A stretch of DNA of 64,000 nucleotides from CBDFKK01 sp965248815 (GTDB lineage Bacteria; Pseudomonadota; Alphaproteobacteria; SMXP01). Position 1 is the first letter of the stretch, and each line of letters begins with the position of its first letter. The notes under the pieces were generated by a model. That model had not been told where the DNA came from. It worked only from the letters and a program-made list of their open reading frames with translations, and made no database searches. The translations under genes were made by a program, and so were the position numbers. The stretch lies in NCBI GenBank assembly GCA_965248815.1, contig CBDFKK010000005.1, forward strand, positions 173,264 to 237,263. The letters run 5' to 3'. Positions 36,247-44,461 of the stretch are shown here, piece by piece.

Positions 36247-36942
36247 ATGCCATCCAGAATTTGGATTTGGCTTGCGCCTCTAGTTCTGATTTTTGTCCTC
36301 GCAATCGTTTTGCTCGATTCTGCGTTCCCCGGCGCGTTGACCGATCAAAACAGCCAAATGAGATTGGTGTACAGCATCGGACTTCTGGCGCTGGTTGGGA
36401 GCAGTGTGGTGCTGGGCTGGCGAAATCAGCCCGTTTTAGCGCTGCAACACGCCGTCATTTGGGGCGGCATCTTTGTTGGTATATTGGTTGTATACGCCTA
36501 TCGCGACGAGCTTGGCCAAGTCGCAGCGCGAGTCGGCATTGAAGTCGTTCCTTCAAGGCCCGTGTCGCTTGCAACAGGCGAAGTCAGCATTCGCTCTGGC
36601 GTTGACGGTCACTTCCTCGTTTTTGCGGATGTCGAGCAAGTCCCCGTGCAGTTTCTTGTCGACACCGGCGCATCCCTCGTCGTGCTGACGATGTCGGACG
36701 CCAACCGGCTTGGCATAAGTGCCGACACGCTCTCATTCTCCTTACCGCTCAACACAGCGAACGGTCAAACTTTCGGCGCACAGGTAACGTTGCAAGAAAT
36801 TTCGATCGGCGATGTGACGGTTAAGAATGTGGGCGCGGCCGTGATGGCAGATGGTCTCGACACGTCTTTGCTTGGCATGTCGTTTTTAAGGCGCCTTTCG
36901 AGCTACGAGGTCAATCAAACCGAACTAGTATTGCGTCAATAG
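36247..36942 (+). CDS. Membrane-anchored retropepsin-like aspartic protease, second paralogue
   Basis: This 231-residue protein is built like its neighbour: hydrophobic N-terminal helices (IWIWLAPLVLIFVLAIVLL and others), then the aspartic protease domain with FLVDTGASLVVLTMSDANRLG. The closing segment, GLDTSLLGMSFLRRLSSYEV, matches LDQSLLGMSFLSELSGFEL of the first paralogue. The ATG at 36247 has GGAG eight bases upstream. The pair is a tandem duplication that has diverged well beyond recent copying. Confidence 0.82.
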   Translation: MPSRIWIWLAPLVLIFVLAIVLLDSAFPGALTDQNSQMRLVYSIGLLALVGSSVVLGWRNQPVLALQHAVIWGGIFVGILVVYAYRDELGQVAARVGIEVVPSRPVSLATGEVSIRSGVDGHFLVFADVEQVPVQFLVDTGASLVVLTMSDANRLGISADTLSFSLPLNTANGQTFGAQVTLQEISIGDVTVKNVGAAVMADGLDTSLLGMSFLRRLSSYEVNQTELVLRQ

Positions 36943-37095
36943 GCCCTGAGAATGTCGAGTGCCTTTGCGTTGGACCGAGCCTGCATCGCCGTGCTAAACG
37001 ACGCTCCATACATGCGGCATCTGCACGAATTATCAATATTGGTTATGCAGACTGACGCCACGTGAATTCAATGATTAGTGGGGGCAAGCCGGGCC

Positions 37096-38598
37096 ATGTT
37101 GCCAAAGCCGCAGGCAGACCTGACGCCAAACTCCATAGAATTCGAGACCGTACCGTTGGTCAAACCGACGGGGTTTCGCGAATATGACGCGCGCTGGCTG
37201 TATCCTGAAGAGTTCAATTTGCTCGGCGCTCAGGCGTTGGGATTGGGACTAGGAACGCTTATTAGGGAATCCGGTGTCCCGCAGCGTGTGGTCGTTGGAC
37301 ACGACTATCGCTCTTACAGCGTCTCCATCAAGCAAGCCTTGACGGTCGGTCTAATGACTGCCGGCTGCGAAGTCCACGATATCGGCTTGGCGTTGTCTCC
37401 CGTCGCTTATTTCGCTCAGTTCGAGCTTGACGTTCCCTGCGTGGCCATGGTTACGGCCAGCCACAACGAGAACGGGTGGACGGGCGTCAAAATGGGCATG
37501 CAGCGCCCACTTACGTTTGGGCCCGACGAAATGACTCGGCTCAAAGACATTGTGCTCAACGGCGAAGGCAAGGCAGAAAGCGGAGGATCGTACGTGTACA
37601 TTGACGACATGGCTACGCGCTACATGTCGGATTTGACCAACCGAGCGACTCTTTCAAACAAGATCCGCGTCGTTGCGGCGTGCGGAAATGGAACGGCAGG
37701 AGCTTTTGTGCCCAAAGTGCTGGAAGGAATCGGCGCCGAAGTCATACCTTTGGACTGCGAGCTTGATCATAGTTTTCCTAACTACAATCCAAATCCCGAA
37801 GACATGAAAATGCTGCACGCCCTACGCGACGCCGTCTTGACAAATAAGGCCGATGTCGGCCTCGCATTCGACGGAGACGGCGATAGATGCGGTGTTGTTG
37901 ACAATTCAGGCGAAGAAATATTCGCAGATAAAGTGGGCGTTTTGCTCGCCCGTGACTTATCGGTTCAGCATCCCAATTCTCAGTTTGTTGTAGACGTTAA
38001 GTCGACAGGACTATTCGTGACCGATCCAGTCTTGCTCAAACGAGGCGCCAAAACGGAATATTGGAAGACCGGTCATTCCTATATCAAGCGGCGAGCAAAC
38101 GAAATCAACGCCCTCGTCGGTTTCGAAAAGAGTGGCCATTATTTCTTCAACCCACCCATCGGACGTGGCTATGACGATGGTCTCGTCTCGGCAATTGCCA
38201 TATTGGATATGCTCGATCGCAACACGGGCAATTCGATGGCAGAATTGCACGAGGCGTTGCCGAAAACGTGGGGCTCGCCGACCATGTCGCCCCATTGCCC
38301 AGACGACAAGAAATACGGTGTGGTCGACGACATAACAGCCGTCTACAAGAAGTTGGCCAAGGACGGCGAGACATTGATCGGTCAACCGATTAGAGATGTA
38401 GTGACGGTCAACGGCGTGCGTGTATCTGTTGATGACGGGACATGGGGTTTGGTGAGAGCGTCGTCCAACAAACCTGGATTGGTCGTCGTCGTCGAAAGCC
38501 CCACATCAGAAGCAAATATGCGTGCCATGTTTGCGGACATCGATAACAGACTAGCCCAATTTCCCGACGTCGGTGAGTACGATCAGAAACTCCCCTAA
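37096..38598 (+). CDS. Phosphomannomutase/phosphoglucomutase
   Basis: This 500-residue alpha-D-phosphohexomutase interconverts the 1- and 6-phosphates of glucose or mannose, supplying nucleotide sugars for lipopolysaccharide and capsule. Domain 1 has the phosphoserine loop in VTASHNENGWTGVKMG (Ser). Domain 2 has the metal loop in AFDGDGDRCGVVDNSG. Domain 3 has the sugar-binding loop in GFEKSGHYFFNPP. The N-terminal FREYDARWLYPEEFN is usual for AlgC-type enzymes. I chose the ATG at 37096; a GTG six codons upstream is possible. With glmS, glmU and the aminotransferase pair it points to active surface-sugar synthesis. Confidence 0.9.
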   Translation: MLPKPQADLTPNSIEFETVPLVKPTGFREYDARWLYPEEFNLLGAQALGLGLGTLIRESGVPQRVVVGHDYRSYSVSIKQALTVGLMTAGCEVHDIGLALSPVAYFAQFELDVPCVAMVTASHNENGWTGVKMGMQRPLTFGPDEMTRLKDIVLNGEGKAESGGSYVYIDDMATRYMSDLTNRATLSNKIRVVAACGNGTAGAFVPKVLEGIGAEVIPLDCELDHSFPNYNPNPEDMKMLHALRDAVLTNKADVGLAFDGDGDRCGVVDNSGEEIFADKVGVLLARDLSVQHPNSQFVVDVKSTGLFVTDPVLLKRGAKTEYWKTGHSYIKRRANEINALVGFEKSGHYFFNPPIGRGYDDGLVSAIAILDMLDRNTGNSMAELHEALPKTWGSPTMSPHCPDDKKYGVVDDITAVYKKLAKDGETLIGQPIRDVVTVNGVRVSVDDGTWGLVRASSNKPGLVVVVESPTSEANMRAMFADIDNRLAQFPDVGEYDQKLP

Positions 38599-38628
38599 CG
38601 CGCGCCCATCCTGGTGCACGCGTCAGCA

Positions 38629-38943
38629 CTAACGTCCGTAGAGTGCGAAGTCTATCACCGAGATAATGCGGTCTCTTTGATCGCCGAGATTTCCCACGAT
38701 CGGCCCAAGAACTTTACTCGGCACGCTCGTGATTTCCGTCGGCAGAAGAATGAGCCGCCGCCCTTGTATTTCGAAAATCGGATTGAGCCGACCGATGGGG
38801 CGATGATTTGGCGGAATGTTCTCCAGTGGAACAACAACGCGGGGCGCCAATTCCGACAGGAGTTCCGACTGAATGTCGACGACGAAAGGAATTTCCGACA
38901 GCGTCGTAGGGAACTCGTTGTAGTAGACATCAAATTGGCTCAT
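38629..38943 (-). CDS. ccdB: CcdB-family toxin
   Basis: This 104-residue protein matches the CcdB family over its length: MSQFDVYYNEFPT, FVVDIQSELLSELAPRVVVPL, RLNPIFEIQGRRLILLP, SVPSKVLGPIVGNLGDQRD and VIDFALYGR. CcdB poisons DNA gyrase by trapping its cleaved complex; the C-terminal residues needed for that in F-plasmid CcdB (Trp-Gly-Ile) are replaced by LYGR here, so toxicity is uncertain. The ATG overlaps the stop of the upstream antitoxin gene in ATGA. The pair sits between a host phosphohexomutase gene and the prophage integrase. Confidence 0.85.
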   Translation of the reverse strand: MSQFDVYYNEFPTTLSEIPFVVDIQSELLSELAPRVVVPLENIPPNHRPIGRLNPIFEIQGRRLILLPTEITSVPSKVLGPIVGNLGDQRDRIISVIDFALYGR

Positions 38944-39125
38944 CGGTATGCCGTCATTCCCTCAGCGAAAACGCCGCGGCGCTTGACTCGTTCGATATAT
39001 TGGCGAACGCCGTCATCGTTTTCACGCCGCCACACGTCGCCACTATTCTCCTCAATGGCTGCGCCAAGCGCTGCAGTGATTGTCGTCGCCAGATCGATGC
39101 CGCAGCGGTCGGCTTCATCGAGCAA
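38940..39125 (-). CDS. ccdA: CcdA-family antitoxin, apparently lacking its N-terminus
   Basis: The visible 61 residues (from a TTG) are the C-terminal CcdA part that wraps the toxin: GIDLATTITAALGAAIEENS, then WRRENDDGVRQYIERVKRRG and VFAEGM. A normal CcdA has another 15-20 residues with a ribbon-helix-helix strand. The frame stays open upstream to about 39235, with plausible sequence (AKVFNLDIIRDLLDEADRCG), but contains no ATG, GTG or TTG there. The 5' end is therefore likely lost or replaced at the prophage junction. The repressor function may be lost while neutralisation remains. Confidence 0.7.
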   Translation of the reverse strand: MLDEADRCGIDLATTITAALGAAIEENSGDVWRRENDDGVRQYIERVKRRGVFAEGMTAYR

Positions 39126-39230
39126 ATCGCGAATGATATCGAGATTGAAGACCTTGGCCTGCGCCGCTAAGGCCGCGCGCGCTATGGATGTGCGATCCTC
39201 CGCCGGCCCACCATCAAAAAATAACCTATT
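39126..39230. other. Probable left prophage boundary (attachment region)
   Basis: The open but start-less 5' part of ccdA runs here and overlaps the 3' end of the integrase gene at 39226. The host-type gene content ends and phage-type content begins here. The exact core cannot be named because the right junction lies outside the window. Confidence 0.4.
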
Positions 39231-40320
39231 GATTTAACTTGTTTTTTCGAGATTTTCCCGCACCTGGAACTGAGGTGCGGGGAATATTGTTCTCTATTTG
39301 ATCCGCAACGATCCTGGATGTCCGCACACCAAGGCGCGTCCGGTCGGCGCCGCGCGTGTAAGCTTCCGCTTGTCCGATGGTGCTCCAACCGTACTGCGCC
39401 ATGAGTTCATGTGCTGCCGCGCCACCATTGGCGGCCAGCGTCGCTGACAGTTTACGCAGTCCATGAGCGCTCTTTTTGAGTCCCGCTTCGCGGCAACGAG
39501 CTCTGAACCAATTTCCAAAACTTTCTGTAGTGAACGGCTTGCCGTGTTCGCTGACGATGAAGGCCATGTCGCCCGTTGACGATATGGCGATCAACTCCAT
39601 CAGCCATGCCGGAAACTCCAATGTCACGACAGCGCCGGTCTTTGCCGTCCGTATACTGAACAAGTTGCCCCGCAAGTGCTGACAGCCCGCACGCACGATG
39701 TCGGAACGGCGCAAGCCCGTGAGCAAAAGCAGTTCAAGCGCGAGCCGCGCCTTGGTGCCTATTTCATGACGCGCCCGAAACGCTGTCACATCGTTGGCTG
39801 TCCAAGCCGGGAACCCGTCGCTCTTGTAGCGGACACGCTCGACGTCTTGCGCGGGGTTGCTCGAAACATGTCCGTTGCGCACCGCCCATGCGAACAGTAC
39901 GCGCATGGCCTTCAGAAAGTTGTTGGCATAAGCCGGTCTATCTGCGCGCTTGTCGATAGCGCGCTGAACATCTGCCCGCGTTATTGCCGCGAAGGGCGCA
40001 TTGTTTGAACGAGAAATCATGGCCTGAAAAATCAAGCCATATTGCTTACGAGTCGCTGCCGCCAACTGCCGCCATGCGGCGCTTTCCATGTAGCGTGCAA
40101 CCAGCCATTTGAGTGAATGTGACGGCACGCGCTCGCGCTTGGGCGGCGGCACGTTGCCGGTCAATGCGGCTTGGTAAGCATCGTCGAACTGGGGCGTGCC
40201 GAAGGCGTCGGGCAACCTGATGCGCCTTCCCTTGCCGCGCCGGAAGTAGATGACCCAACGGCCATGACGGGTTTTCTCTTGATAGACGAAAGGAGGGAAC
40301 TTGCGGCGCATGGCCTCCAT
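39226..40320 (-). CDS. int: Prophage tyrosine-family site-specific integrase
   Basis: This 364-residue tyrosine recombinase has a SAM-like core-binding domain (about residues 70-150) and a catalytic domain with Arg in LLTGLRRSDIVRA. HxxR is in SAHGLRKLSATLAANGG, the next basic/Trp position in QYGWSTIGQ and the nucleophile Tyr in AEAYTRGADR. It integrates and excises the phage. The ATG at 40320 overlaps the upstream stop as TGATG; a TTG one codon earlier is possible. It is the last gene of the leftward early operon and faces the presumed left attachment site. Confidence 0.93.
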   Translation of the reverse strand: MEAMRRKFPPFVYQEKTRHGRWVIYFRRGKGRRIRLPDAFGTPQFDDAYQAALTGNVPPPKRERVPSHSLKWLVARYMESAAWRQLAAATRKQYGLIFQAMISRSNNAPFAAITRADVQRAIDKRADRPAYANNFLKAMRVLFAWAVRNGHVSSNPAQDVERVRYKSDGFPAWTANDVTAFRARHEIGTKARLALELLLLTGLRRSDIVRAGCQHLRGNLFSIRTAKTGAVVTLEFPAWLMELIAISSTGDMAFIVSEHGKPFTTESFGNWFRARCREAGLKKSAHGLRKLSATLAANGGAAAHELMAQYGWSTIGQAEAYTRGADRTRLGVRTSRIVADQIENNIPRTSVPGAGKSRKNKLNQ

Positions 40321-40511
40321 CAAAGATCGATCCCGCGCGGCATGTCAACGGATTTCAGCTTGCCGGTCTTCGTCTTGGCGGGCCACGCATCTTCCGGAAT
40401 CACCCGGTAGATCGTGCCGTCACGCTCGATCTCGAATACGCAGCCCATCGCCTTTGCGGCGGCAGCGATCGCTTTCGCCTGAGCACGTGTGATATCAAGG
40501 CGGGCGCTCAT
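40320..40511 (-). CDS. Small phage protein (63 residues)
   Basis: This protein begins MSARLDITRAQAKAIAAAAK and continues with a short beta segment (CVFEIERDGTIYRVIPE). It is coupled to the integrase by TGATG and to the upstream zinc-finger gene by a four-base overlap. Such integrase-linked small genes are often excisionases or integration helpers, but I see no helix-turn-helix here, so the function is unknown. Confidence 0.65.
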   Translation of the reverse strand: MSARLDITRAQAKAIAAAAKAMGCVFEIERDGTIYRVIPEDAWPAKTKTGKLKSVDMPRGIDL

Positions 40512-40744
40512 CGCACCCTCCCTACCTGCGAGGGCCGGGATCGCGCTGTGCGTGTCGCGCGCGACGCGGAAACGCGCCTTAGTTCGTCTACGGACAGCAG
40601 TCCGTATCTGACCATGGCGTAGGCGTACTTCCTGGCTGCGGTTTCGAAAGCATTTTTGCAGCGCGCCGAACAGAACTTCTTGGTGTGCCCGCCGCGTTTG
40701 AAGGGCTCGAACGGCTTGGAACACCAGGGGCAGGCGTCGATCAT
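40508..40744 (-). CDS. Small zinc-finger-like phage protein
   Basis: This 78-residue protein starts MIDACPWCSKPFEPFKRGGH and has two Cys pairs (CPWC and CSARC) that could hold one zinc ion, followed by a basic helical tail. It overlaps the upstream RuvC-like gene and the downstream small gene by four bases each. The zinc ribbon suggests nucleic-acid binding. The exact role is unknown. Confidence 0.7.
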   Translation of the reverse strand: MIDACPWCSKPFEPFKRGGHTKKFCSARCKNAFETAARKYAYAMVRYGLLSVDELRRVSASRATRTARSRPSQVGRVR

Positions 40745-41283
40745 GACAGACCCGCCCTGGATTCGATTGCCCACAGCAGAAGCGCGATGGCATCGGCCTC
40801 GTTGTCGTCGACAGGTGCGAAGCCCTTAGCTTTGACCGCTTCAATCACCGCCTGCTTAGACGCATTGCCCTTGCTGGTGACATGACGCTTGATGGTGCCC
40901 ACCGGCACGCCCCGATAGGGAATGTCGTGGTGCTCGCACCAGGCGGTGACATGCGCCAGAAAGCCGCCGTACATGTGCGCGGCATTGGTGCCCGCATGAC
41001 GGCGGACTTCTTCGAAATAAACTTCATCGATGACGCCGACCGTATTCTTCATCTCGGTCAGCCAGCGCTTGAAACGCAGAAAGCGCATACCGCCCCCTTC
41101 GAACCGGGTGGGACGAAATGAGATTGTGCCGCTGGTCTGGATGGCGAACGGGCCGTTGAGCGCCCAGCCGGTCACGGTGCCGAGATCAAGCGCGAGTATG
41201 GTGTTGCATACGGATCGTTTTCGTTGTGGTAGGCCGTCACTCACGCTGTCCTCATACGGATACTCATTACGTGAACTTTTCAT
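40741..41283 (-). CDS. RuvC-like Holliday junction resolvase of phage type
   Basis: This 180-residue RNase H-fold nuclease has the first acidic strand in ILALDLGTVTGWAL, a second Glu in VYFEEVRRHAGTNAAHMYGG and a C-terminal acidic cluster in VDDNEADAIALLLW, all expected for RuvC-type resolvases. VPVGTIKRHVTSKGNASKQ is the typical DNA-facing loop. Together with the RusA-type enzyme at 51843-52274 the phage carries two candidate resolvases. The ATG at 41283 was preferred over a start 33 codons upstream, which would run into the preceding small gene. Confidence 0.85.
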   Translation of the reverse strand: MKSSRNEYPYEDSVSDGLPQRKRSVCNTILALDLGTVTGWALNGPFAIQTSGTISFRPTRFEGGGMRFLRFKRWLTEMKNTVGVIDEVYFEEVRRHAGTNAAHMYGGFLAHVTAWCEHHDIPYRGVPVGTIKRHVTSKGNASKQAVIEAVKAKGFAPVDDNEADAIALLLWAIESRAGLS

Positions 41284-41293
41284 CGGGCAGACC

Positions 41294-41440
41294 TCAAAAC
41301 GGAATCCCGTCTTCGGGGTTGATCGCCCACCATTCCCATCGCCTGCCGACCGATTGCATCCAGCTACCGACCTTGAAGGCAAGCCACCGCCTGAATGAGA
41401 CGGGCTCAGTGCACGCCGGGTGATTAATCCAGAACCTCAT
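41294..41440 (-). CDS. Very small phage protein (48 residues)
   Basis: An ATG at 41440 overlaps the stop of the upstream gene in ATGA, and the frame runs 48 codons (MRFWINHPACTEPVSFRRWL, then AFKVGSWMQSVGRRWEWWAI and NPEDGIPF) to a TGA ten bases before the RuvC-like start. It is rich in Trp and Arg. The tight four-base coupling, like all its neighbours, supports translation. The function is unknown. Confidence 0.55.
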   Translation of the reverse strand: MRFWINHPACTEPVSFRRWLAFKVGSWMQSVGRRWEWWAINPEDGIPF

Positions 41441-41724
41441 TGAGCGGTCACCGCCTGTTCCGCGCGTTTAATCAGCCGGGTGCGGTCACGGTATTTGCGC
41501 CAATGGCGCATGATCTGACGCAGCCGCTTTCGGGTGGCCAAGCTCAATTCAATTTCGCGCTTTGGTATGCGTTGCCACTCTTTGAGCCGCAGACGGCCCG
41601 TCACCAATTGCGGTGTTACGAGGTGCACGTACTTCCGGCCTTCTTCGGCTAACACGAGCCGCAACCCCGTACCGATGCGGGGTAATTCATCTACTAAATG
41701 AATTTGGTAGTAGTGCACGGTCAT
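41437..41724 (-). CDS. Hypothetical phage protein (95 residues)
   Basis: This protein starts MTVHYYQIHLVDELPRIG, has a beta-rich first half and a strongly basic helical second half (TRKRLRQIMRHWRKYRDRTR). It overlaps both neighbours by four bases in the leftward operon. The basic helix suggests nucleic-acid contact. No family is recognised. Confidence 0.65.
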   Translation of the reverse strand: MTVHYYQIHLVDELPRIGTGLRLVLAEEGRKYVHLVTPQLVTGRLRLKEWQRIPKREIELSLATRKRLRQIMRHWRKYRDRTRLIKRAEQAVTAQ

Positions 41725-42167
41725 GCCGCCTCTCCATGTTCAGACGGCCCGCCGAGGATTTCATGCACCCGCGTTTCGAGGTCGGCGCGGTCCGTATTGG
41801 GCAGCAACCTCTCAAGGATCATCGCAACCGCTCCGTCGTAAAAGGATTCAAAGGCTGTTTGATCCATCGCCGCGAAGCTAATGCTCTTTGGGCGGAGGAT
41901 TTCACGGCTCCCGACCCGCCAGGTCATGTGGTGCCCGAGCGCGATCTTGAGGGCGTCCAACAAATCGTCCTTGGTGGCGAACTTCGACTGCGTCTGAAAC
42001 ACAACGTCGAGCAGCGCGAAAAACTTTCGGTGATGACCCGGATTCCGTGGGCGGGTCCATGTGACGCGCAACGTCGTGCCTTTCGGCACGGCGTCCAGCG
42101 CCTCGAACCCGATCATGTCCACCGGCGTAAGCTTGCCGTCGCGCGCTTCCATAAGGCATTCAATCAC
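41721..42167 (-). CDS. DUF1367-like phage protein
   Basis: This is a 148-residue protein whose core TWTRPRNPGHHRKFFALLDV matches the DUF1367 family (the RNxxxHRKFFALL motif), found in phage recombination operons. A GTG at 42167 is used because GGGGA lies eight bases upstream; an ATG five codons later has no ribosome site. The homing-endonuclease gene ends just ahead of it, so an original start could have been displaced. The role is unknown. Confidence 0.65.
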   Translation of the reverse strand: MIECLMEARDGKLTPVDMIGFEALDAVPKGTTLRVTWTRPRNPGHHRKFFALLDVVFQTQSKFATKDDLLDALKIALGHHMTWRVGSREILRPKSISFAAMDQTAFESFYDGAVAMILERLLPNTDRADLETRVHEILGGPSEHGEAA

Positions 42168-42171
42168 GTGC

Positions 42172-42669
42172 TCATTCCCCAAAAAGCTGACGGGCAGCCG
42201 CCGCCCGCACCCTATGCGCCTCGTCGGCCGTATCGAAACATCCCAAGTGCCGCGCCTTCCCGCCATATTGAACTCGTGCCCGGAAGCGCCCGTTTGGCAG
42301 CCGGCGAACTCCGGGGTATCCGGTAGCGTTCTGTAAGTGGCGTCGATTGGCGTTGTTTTGTGACCGCGTCACTTCCCGAAGGTTCTCCCATGCGTTGTTG
42401 CTGCCATCACCATCGCGATGGTCAACTTCACTTGGCCAGGTTCCGGTCATCCAAAACCATGCCAGCCGATGCGCATAGTAAGGTCGGAGATTTATGACGA
42501 TGACCCGATACGACGTGTGCCGTCTTTCTTTCGCGCCACCCGCTCGTTTACCTGACCAGCGGGCGTTCCATGATGGCGCTCTGTCGTCCCTACATTGCCA
42601 AGTGAATTCCCCCGTGATGGGGTCATAGTTGAGCATGCGCCGGAGTTCGATTTGGGTTAAATCGCTCAT
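42172..42669 (-). CDS. HNH homing endonuclease with AP2-like DNA-binding region
   Basis: This 165-residue protein has an HNH nuclease core in HRLAWFWMTGTWPSEVDHRD followed by NNAWENLREVTRSQNNANRR, the usual HNH_3 pattern. An AP2-like C-terminus follows (GYPGVRRLPNGRFRARVQYG). Free-standing endonucleases of this type cut an intron-less or endonuclease-less site and spread by repair. The ATG at 42669 is used. It separates the recombination genes from the DUF1367-like gene, so it is probably a selfish insert. Confidence 0.88.
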   Translation of the reverse strand: MSDLTQIELRRMLNYDPITGEFTWQCRDDRAPSWNARWSGKRAGGAKERRHTSYRVIVINLRPYYAHRLAWFWMTGTWPSEVDHRDGDGSNNAWENLREVTRSQNNANRRHLQNATGYPGVRRLPNGRFRARVQYGGKARHLGCFDTADEAHRVRAAAARQLFGE

Positions 42670-42673
42670 CGCC

Positions 42674-43579
42674 TTACCCCGCCGCCAGGATGTCAGGCTC
42701 GGGCTCGCCCTGGACAACTTCGCCAGAGAGCGCGGTGTCAGTCAGAGACAACGCCTTGCGCCGATCATCCGCCAGCGTGAGCAGACGGTCATGCCAGCGC
42801 GCGAACCTTTCGTCTTTCTCAGCTTCATGGCGGAGGTTCTTGAGCGGTGTTTCGTTTGCGTCCATCCAGGCGTCGATCTCTTGGGAAGATTGTGCCGCGT
42901 TAAGCGCCGCCGCGAGCTTCAGGGTCCACGACACCCAATCCGCCCCCCCTCGATCCGGCAACTCAGGCACCGGGATGGGTGACGGTTGTAAAAGCTCCCC
43001 CGTCTCGGGATCGGCCGGCGGCTGCGCCTCAATTACTTTGGGAGCGCCGCGCGTCGGTGTTACGTCACGAGGCTGGGCCTTCCCCTTGTCGGGGATCGTC
43101 TCGATTTCCGACTCGTCGAGAAAGCCGAGCCCGCAGATGGATAGCGTCGCTCGGCGTTTGGCCTTGGTCTCAGCCTTCATCATCGCATTGCAGAGTGCGT
43201 CGCCCTTGAGATTAGCGATCGCCACCGCGCCCTTGGCAATGTCGGTGCGGCCATCCCTGTTCTTCACCTTGGCGGTGACCATGAACACCCCGTCCCGCTC
43301 GCTCTCGGTCATGGCCTCGACCGACACGCCGTGGATCGTGCGGAGCTGATCGGTGCAGGTACGCAGCGCGTAAAGCGTGAGCTTGCCGTTCAGATTGATG
43401 TACTCGAACGGCTTGGTCAGCGGATTGAGCCCTACCGACTTGCAGACGATCATGTAGTAGTTGCTGCGCTCTGCCGGAGTGAGCTTCGACAGGTCGCCCT
43501 TGATGATAACCTGCTCCATGATTTCGGCGCCGTTCGATTTAGGCTCTGCCGCCGCCACTTCCGTTGCTGTTTCAGACAT
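42674..43579 (-). CDS. Probable phage single-strand annealing / recombination protein (RecT/Bet-like)
   Basis: This 301-residue protein has RecT/Bet-style features: LTPAERSNYYMIVCKSVGLN, LTKPFEYINLNGKLTLY, and MKAETKAKRRATLSICGLGF before a proline-rich region and an acidic end. Such proteins pair resected single strands with their complement. It starts eight bases inside the end of the YqaJ-type exonuclease gene, and an exonuclease plus annealing protein is the standard phage recombination pair. The family assignment is by motif and context only. Confidence 0.72.
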   Translation of the reverse strand: MSETATEVAAAEPKSNGAEIMEQVIIKGDLSKLTPAERSNYYMIVCKSVGLNPLTKPFEYINLNGKLTLYALRTCTDQLRTIHGVSVEAMTESERDGVFMVTAKVKNRDGRTDIAKGAVAIANLKGDALCNAMMKAETKAKRRATLSICGLGFLDESEIETIPDKGKAQPRDVTPTRGAPKVIEAQPPADPETGELLQPSPIPVPELPDRGGADWVSWTLKLAAALNAAQSSQEIDAWMDANETPLKNLRHEAEKDERFARWHDRLLTLADDRRKALSLTDTALSGEVVQGEPEPDILAAG

Positions 43580-44381
43580 CCTTCAATTCTCCTATCCTGA
43601 GCGCGCCGTTGCGGGAGCGCTTGACTTCAATTCCGTGTCCAACGGTGCGGGCCGCGTCATCGGGCACCAGCGCCTTGAGTTCCTTTGTCGCCACGTTGAA
43701 CGTCTTTGCGGCATCCTGGTTCGCCAGCCAATCGGCGGCGAACGACGCCCAAGCGTTCGGCTTCGACATATCGACCTCGCGCGTGGCAATCTTCGGCGCT
43801 TCAATAGCGGGCATGGCAACCGGCGGCTGTAATTTTTCGACGCATTCCCAAAAGGCGTCGGCCCGGCGCAGAAGCTCCGCGAGGTATTCCGCATCCAGCG
43901 GCACGTCTTCGAGGCGCGGTTTCTTGGCGCCTTCGATGATTGAGAAGACCGCGAGCGTGCAGCCGGTCACGTACATCTGCCAATGGATCTGCGGCATGTA
44001 GCGGGTGATCACGGCGTTCAGCGGCTCGAAGCCGCCGACGTGCTTGGCTTCGATCACGGCGGGACCGTCGGGATGGTTCGCATCCCAGCCGTCCAGCGTG
44101 CAAGCTGCCCATGGGCGCTCTTGCGATGTCACAACCTCGCCGCGGCGTGTTGGGACATGCCCCGTCTTTCGTCCGTACCACTCCAGATTAAGCGCTTCGG
44201 TCGCGTTGCCGAGTTGCACCGGCCACACGCCCGACAGATCGGGCGGCTCATATGAAGGATCGCCGGTGCATTCACGCCATAAGTCGTACAGCGCCGCATC
44301 GTCACCGTTCATCAGCACGCCGACACGGGACGCTGTCAGCTTGCCCTCGCGGGCTTTTAGTTGTTCAGCCGTCAACGCCAT
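43572..44381 (-). CDS. YqaJ-family (lambda-exonuclease-like) viral recombinase nuclease
   Basis: This is a 269-residue nuclease from MALTAEQLKAREGKLTASRV. Motifs are LTASRVGVLM, QLGNATEALNLEWY (Glu), CTLDGWDAN (Asp), AVIEAKHVGG (ExK) and YMPQIHWQMYVTG (Gln). These are the conserved residues of the PD-(D/E)xK lambda-exonuclease fold. It resects double-stranded ends to feed the annealing protein encoded just downstream. I chose the ATG at 44381, preceded by ACGAGGTTCACG; an in-frame ATG 12 codons upstream lacks a good ribosome site. Confidence 0.9.
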   Translation of the reverse strand: MALTAEQLKAREGKLTASRVGVLMNGDDAALYDLWRECTGDPSYEPPDLSGVWPVQLGNATEALNLEWYGRKTGHVPTRRGEVVTSQERPWAACTLDGWDANHPDGPAVIEAKHVGGFEPLNAVITRYMPQIHWQMYVTGCTLAVFSIIEGAKKPRLEDVPLDAEYLAELLRRADAFWECVEKLQPPVAMPAIEAPKIATREVDMSKPNAWASFAADWLANQDAAKTFNVATKELKALVPDDAARTVGHGIEVKRSRNGALRIGELKDV

Positions 44382-44461
44382 CGTGAACCTCGTGTCATCG
44401 TTCGCCACCAGCGCCATTGCTGACGGATCGGACGGATGAGTTTGTGGATAAGACGGCGCAT
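44372..44461 (-). CDS. Possible very small peptide (29 residues)
   Basis: An ATG at 44461 overlaps the upstream stop as TGATG, and the frame runs 29 codons (MRRLIHKLIRPIRQQWRWWR then TMTRGSRWR) to a TGA at the exonuclease start. It is extremely basic and Trp-rich. It could instead be only a translational bridge to the exonuclease. Low confidence. Confidence 0.3.
   Translation of the reverse strand: MRRLIHKLIRPIRQQWRWWRTMTRGSRWR

Noticed and set aside
38614..39237. A 207-codon plus-strand frame
   Set aside because: It is antisense to ccdB and ccdA, which have clear family matches; its protein is rich in Arg and Ser with no pattern.
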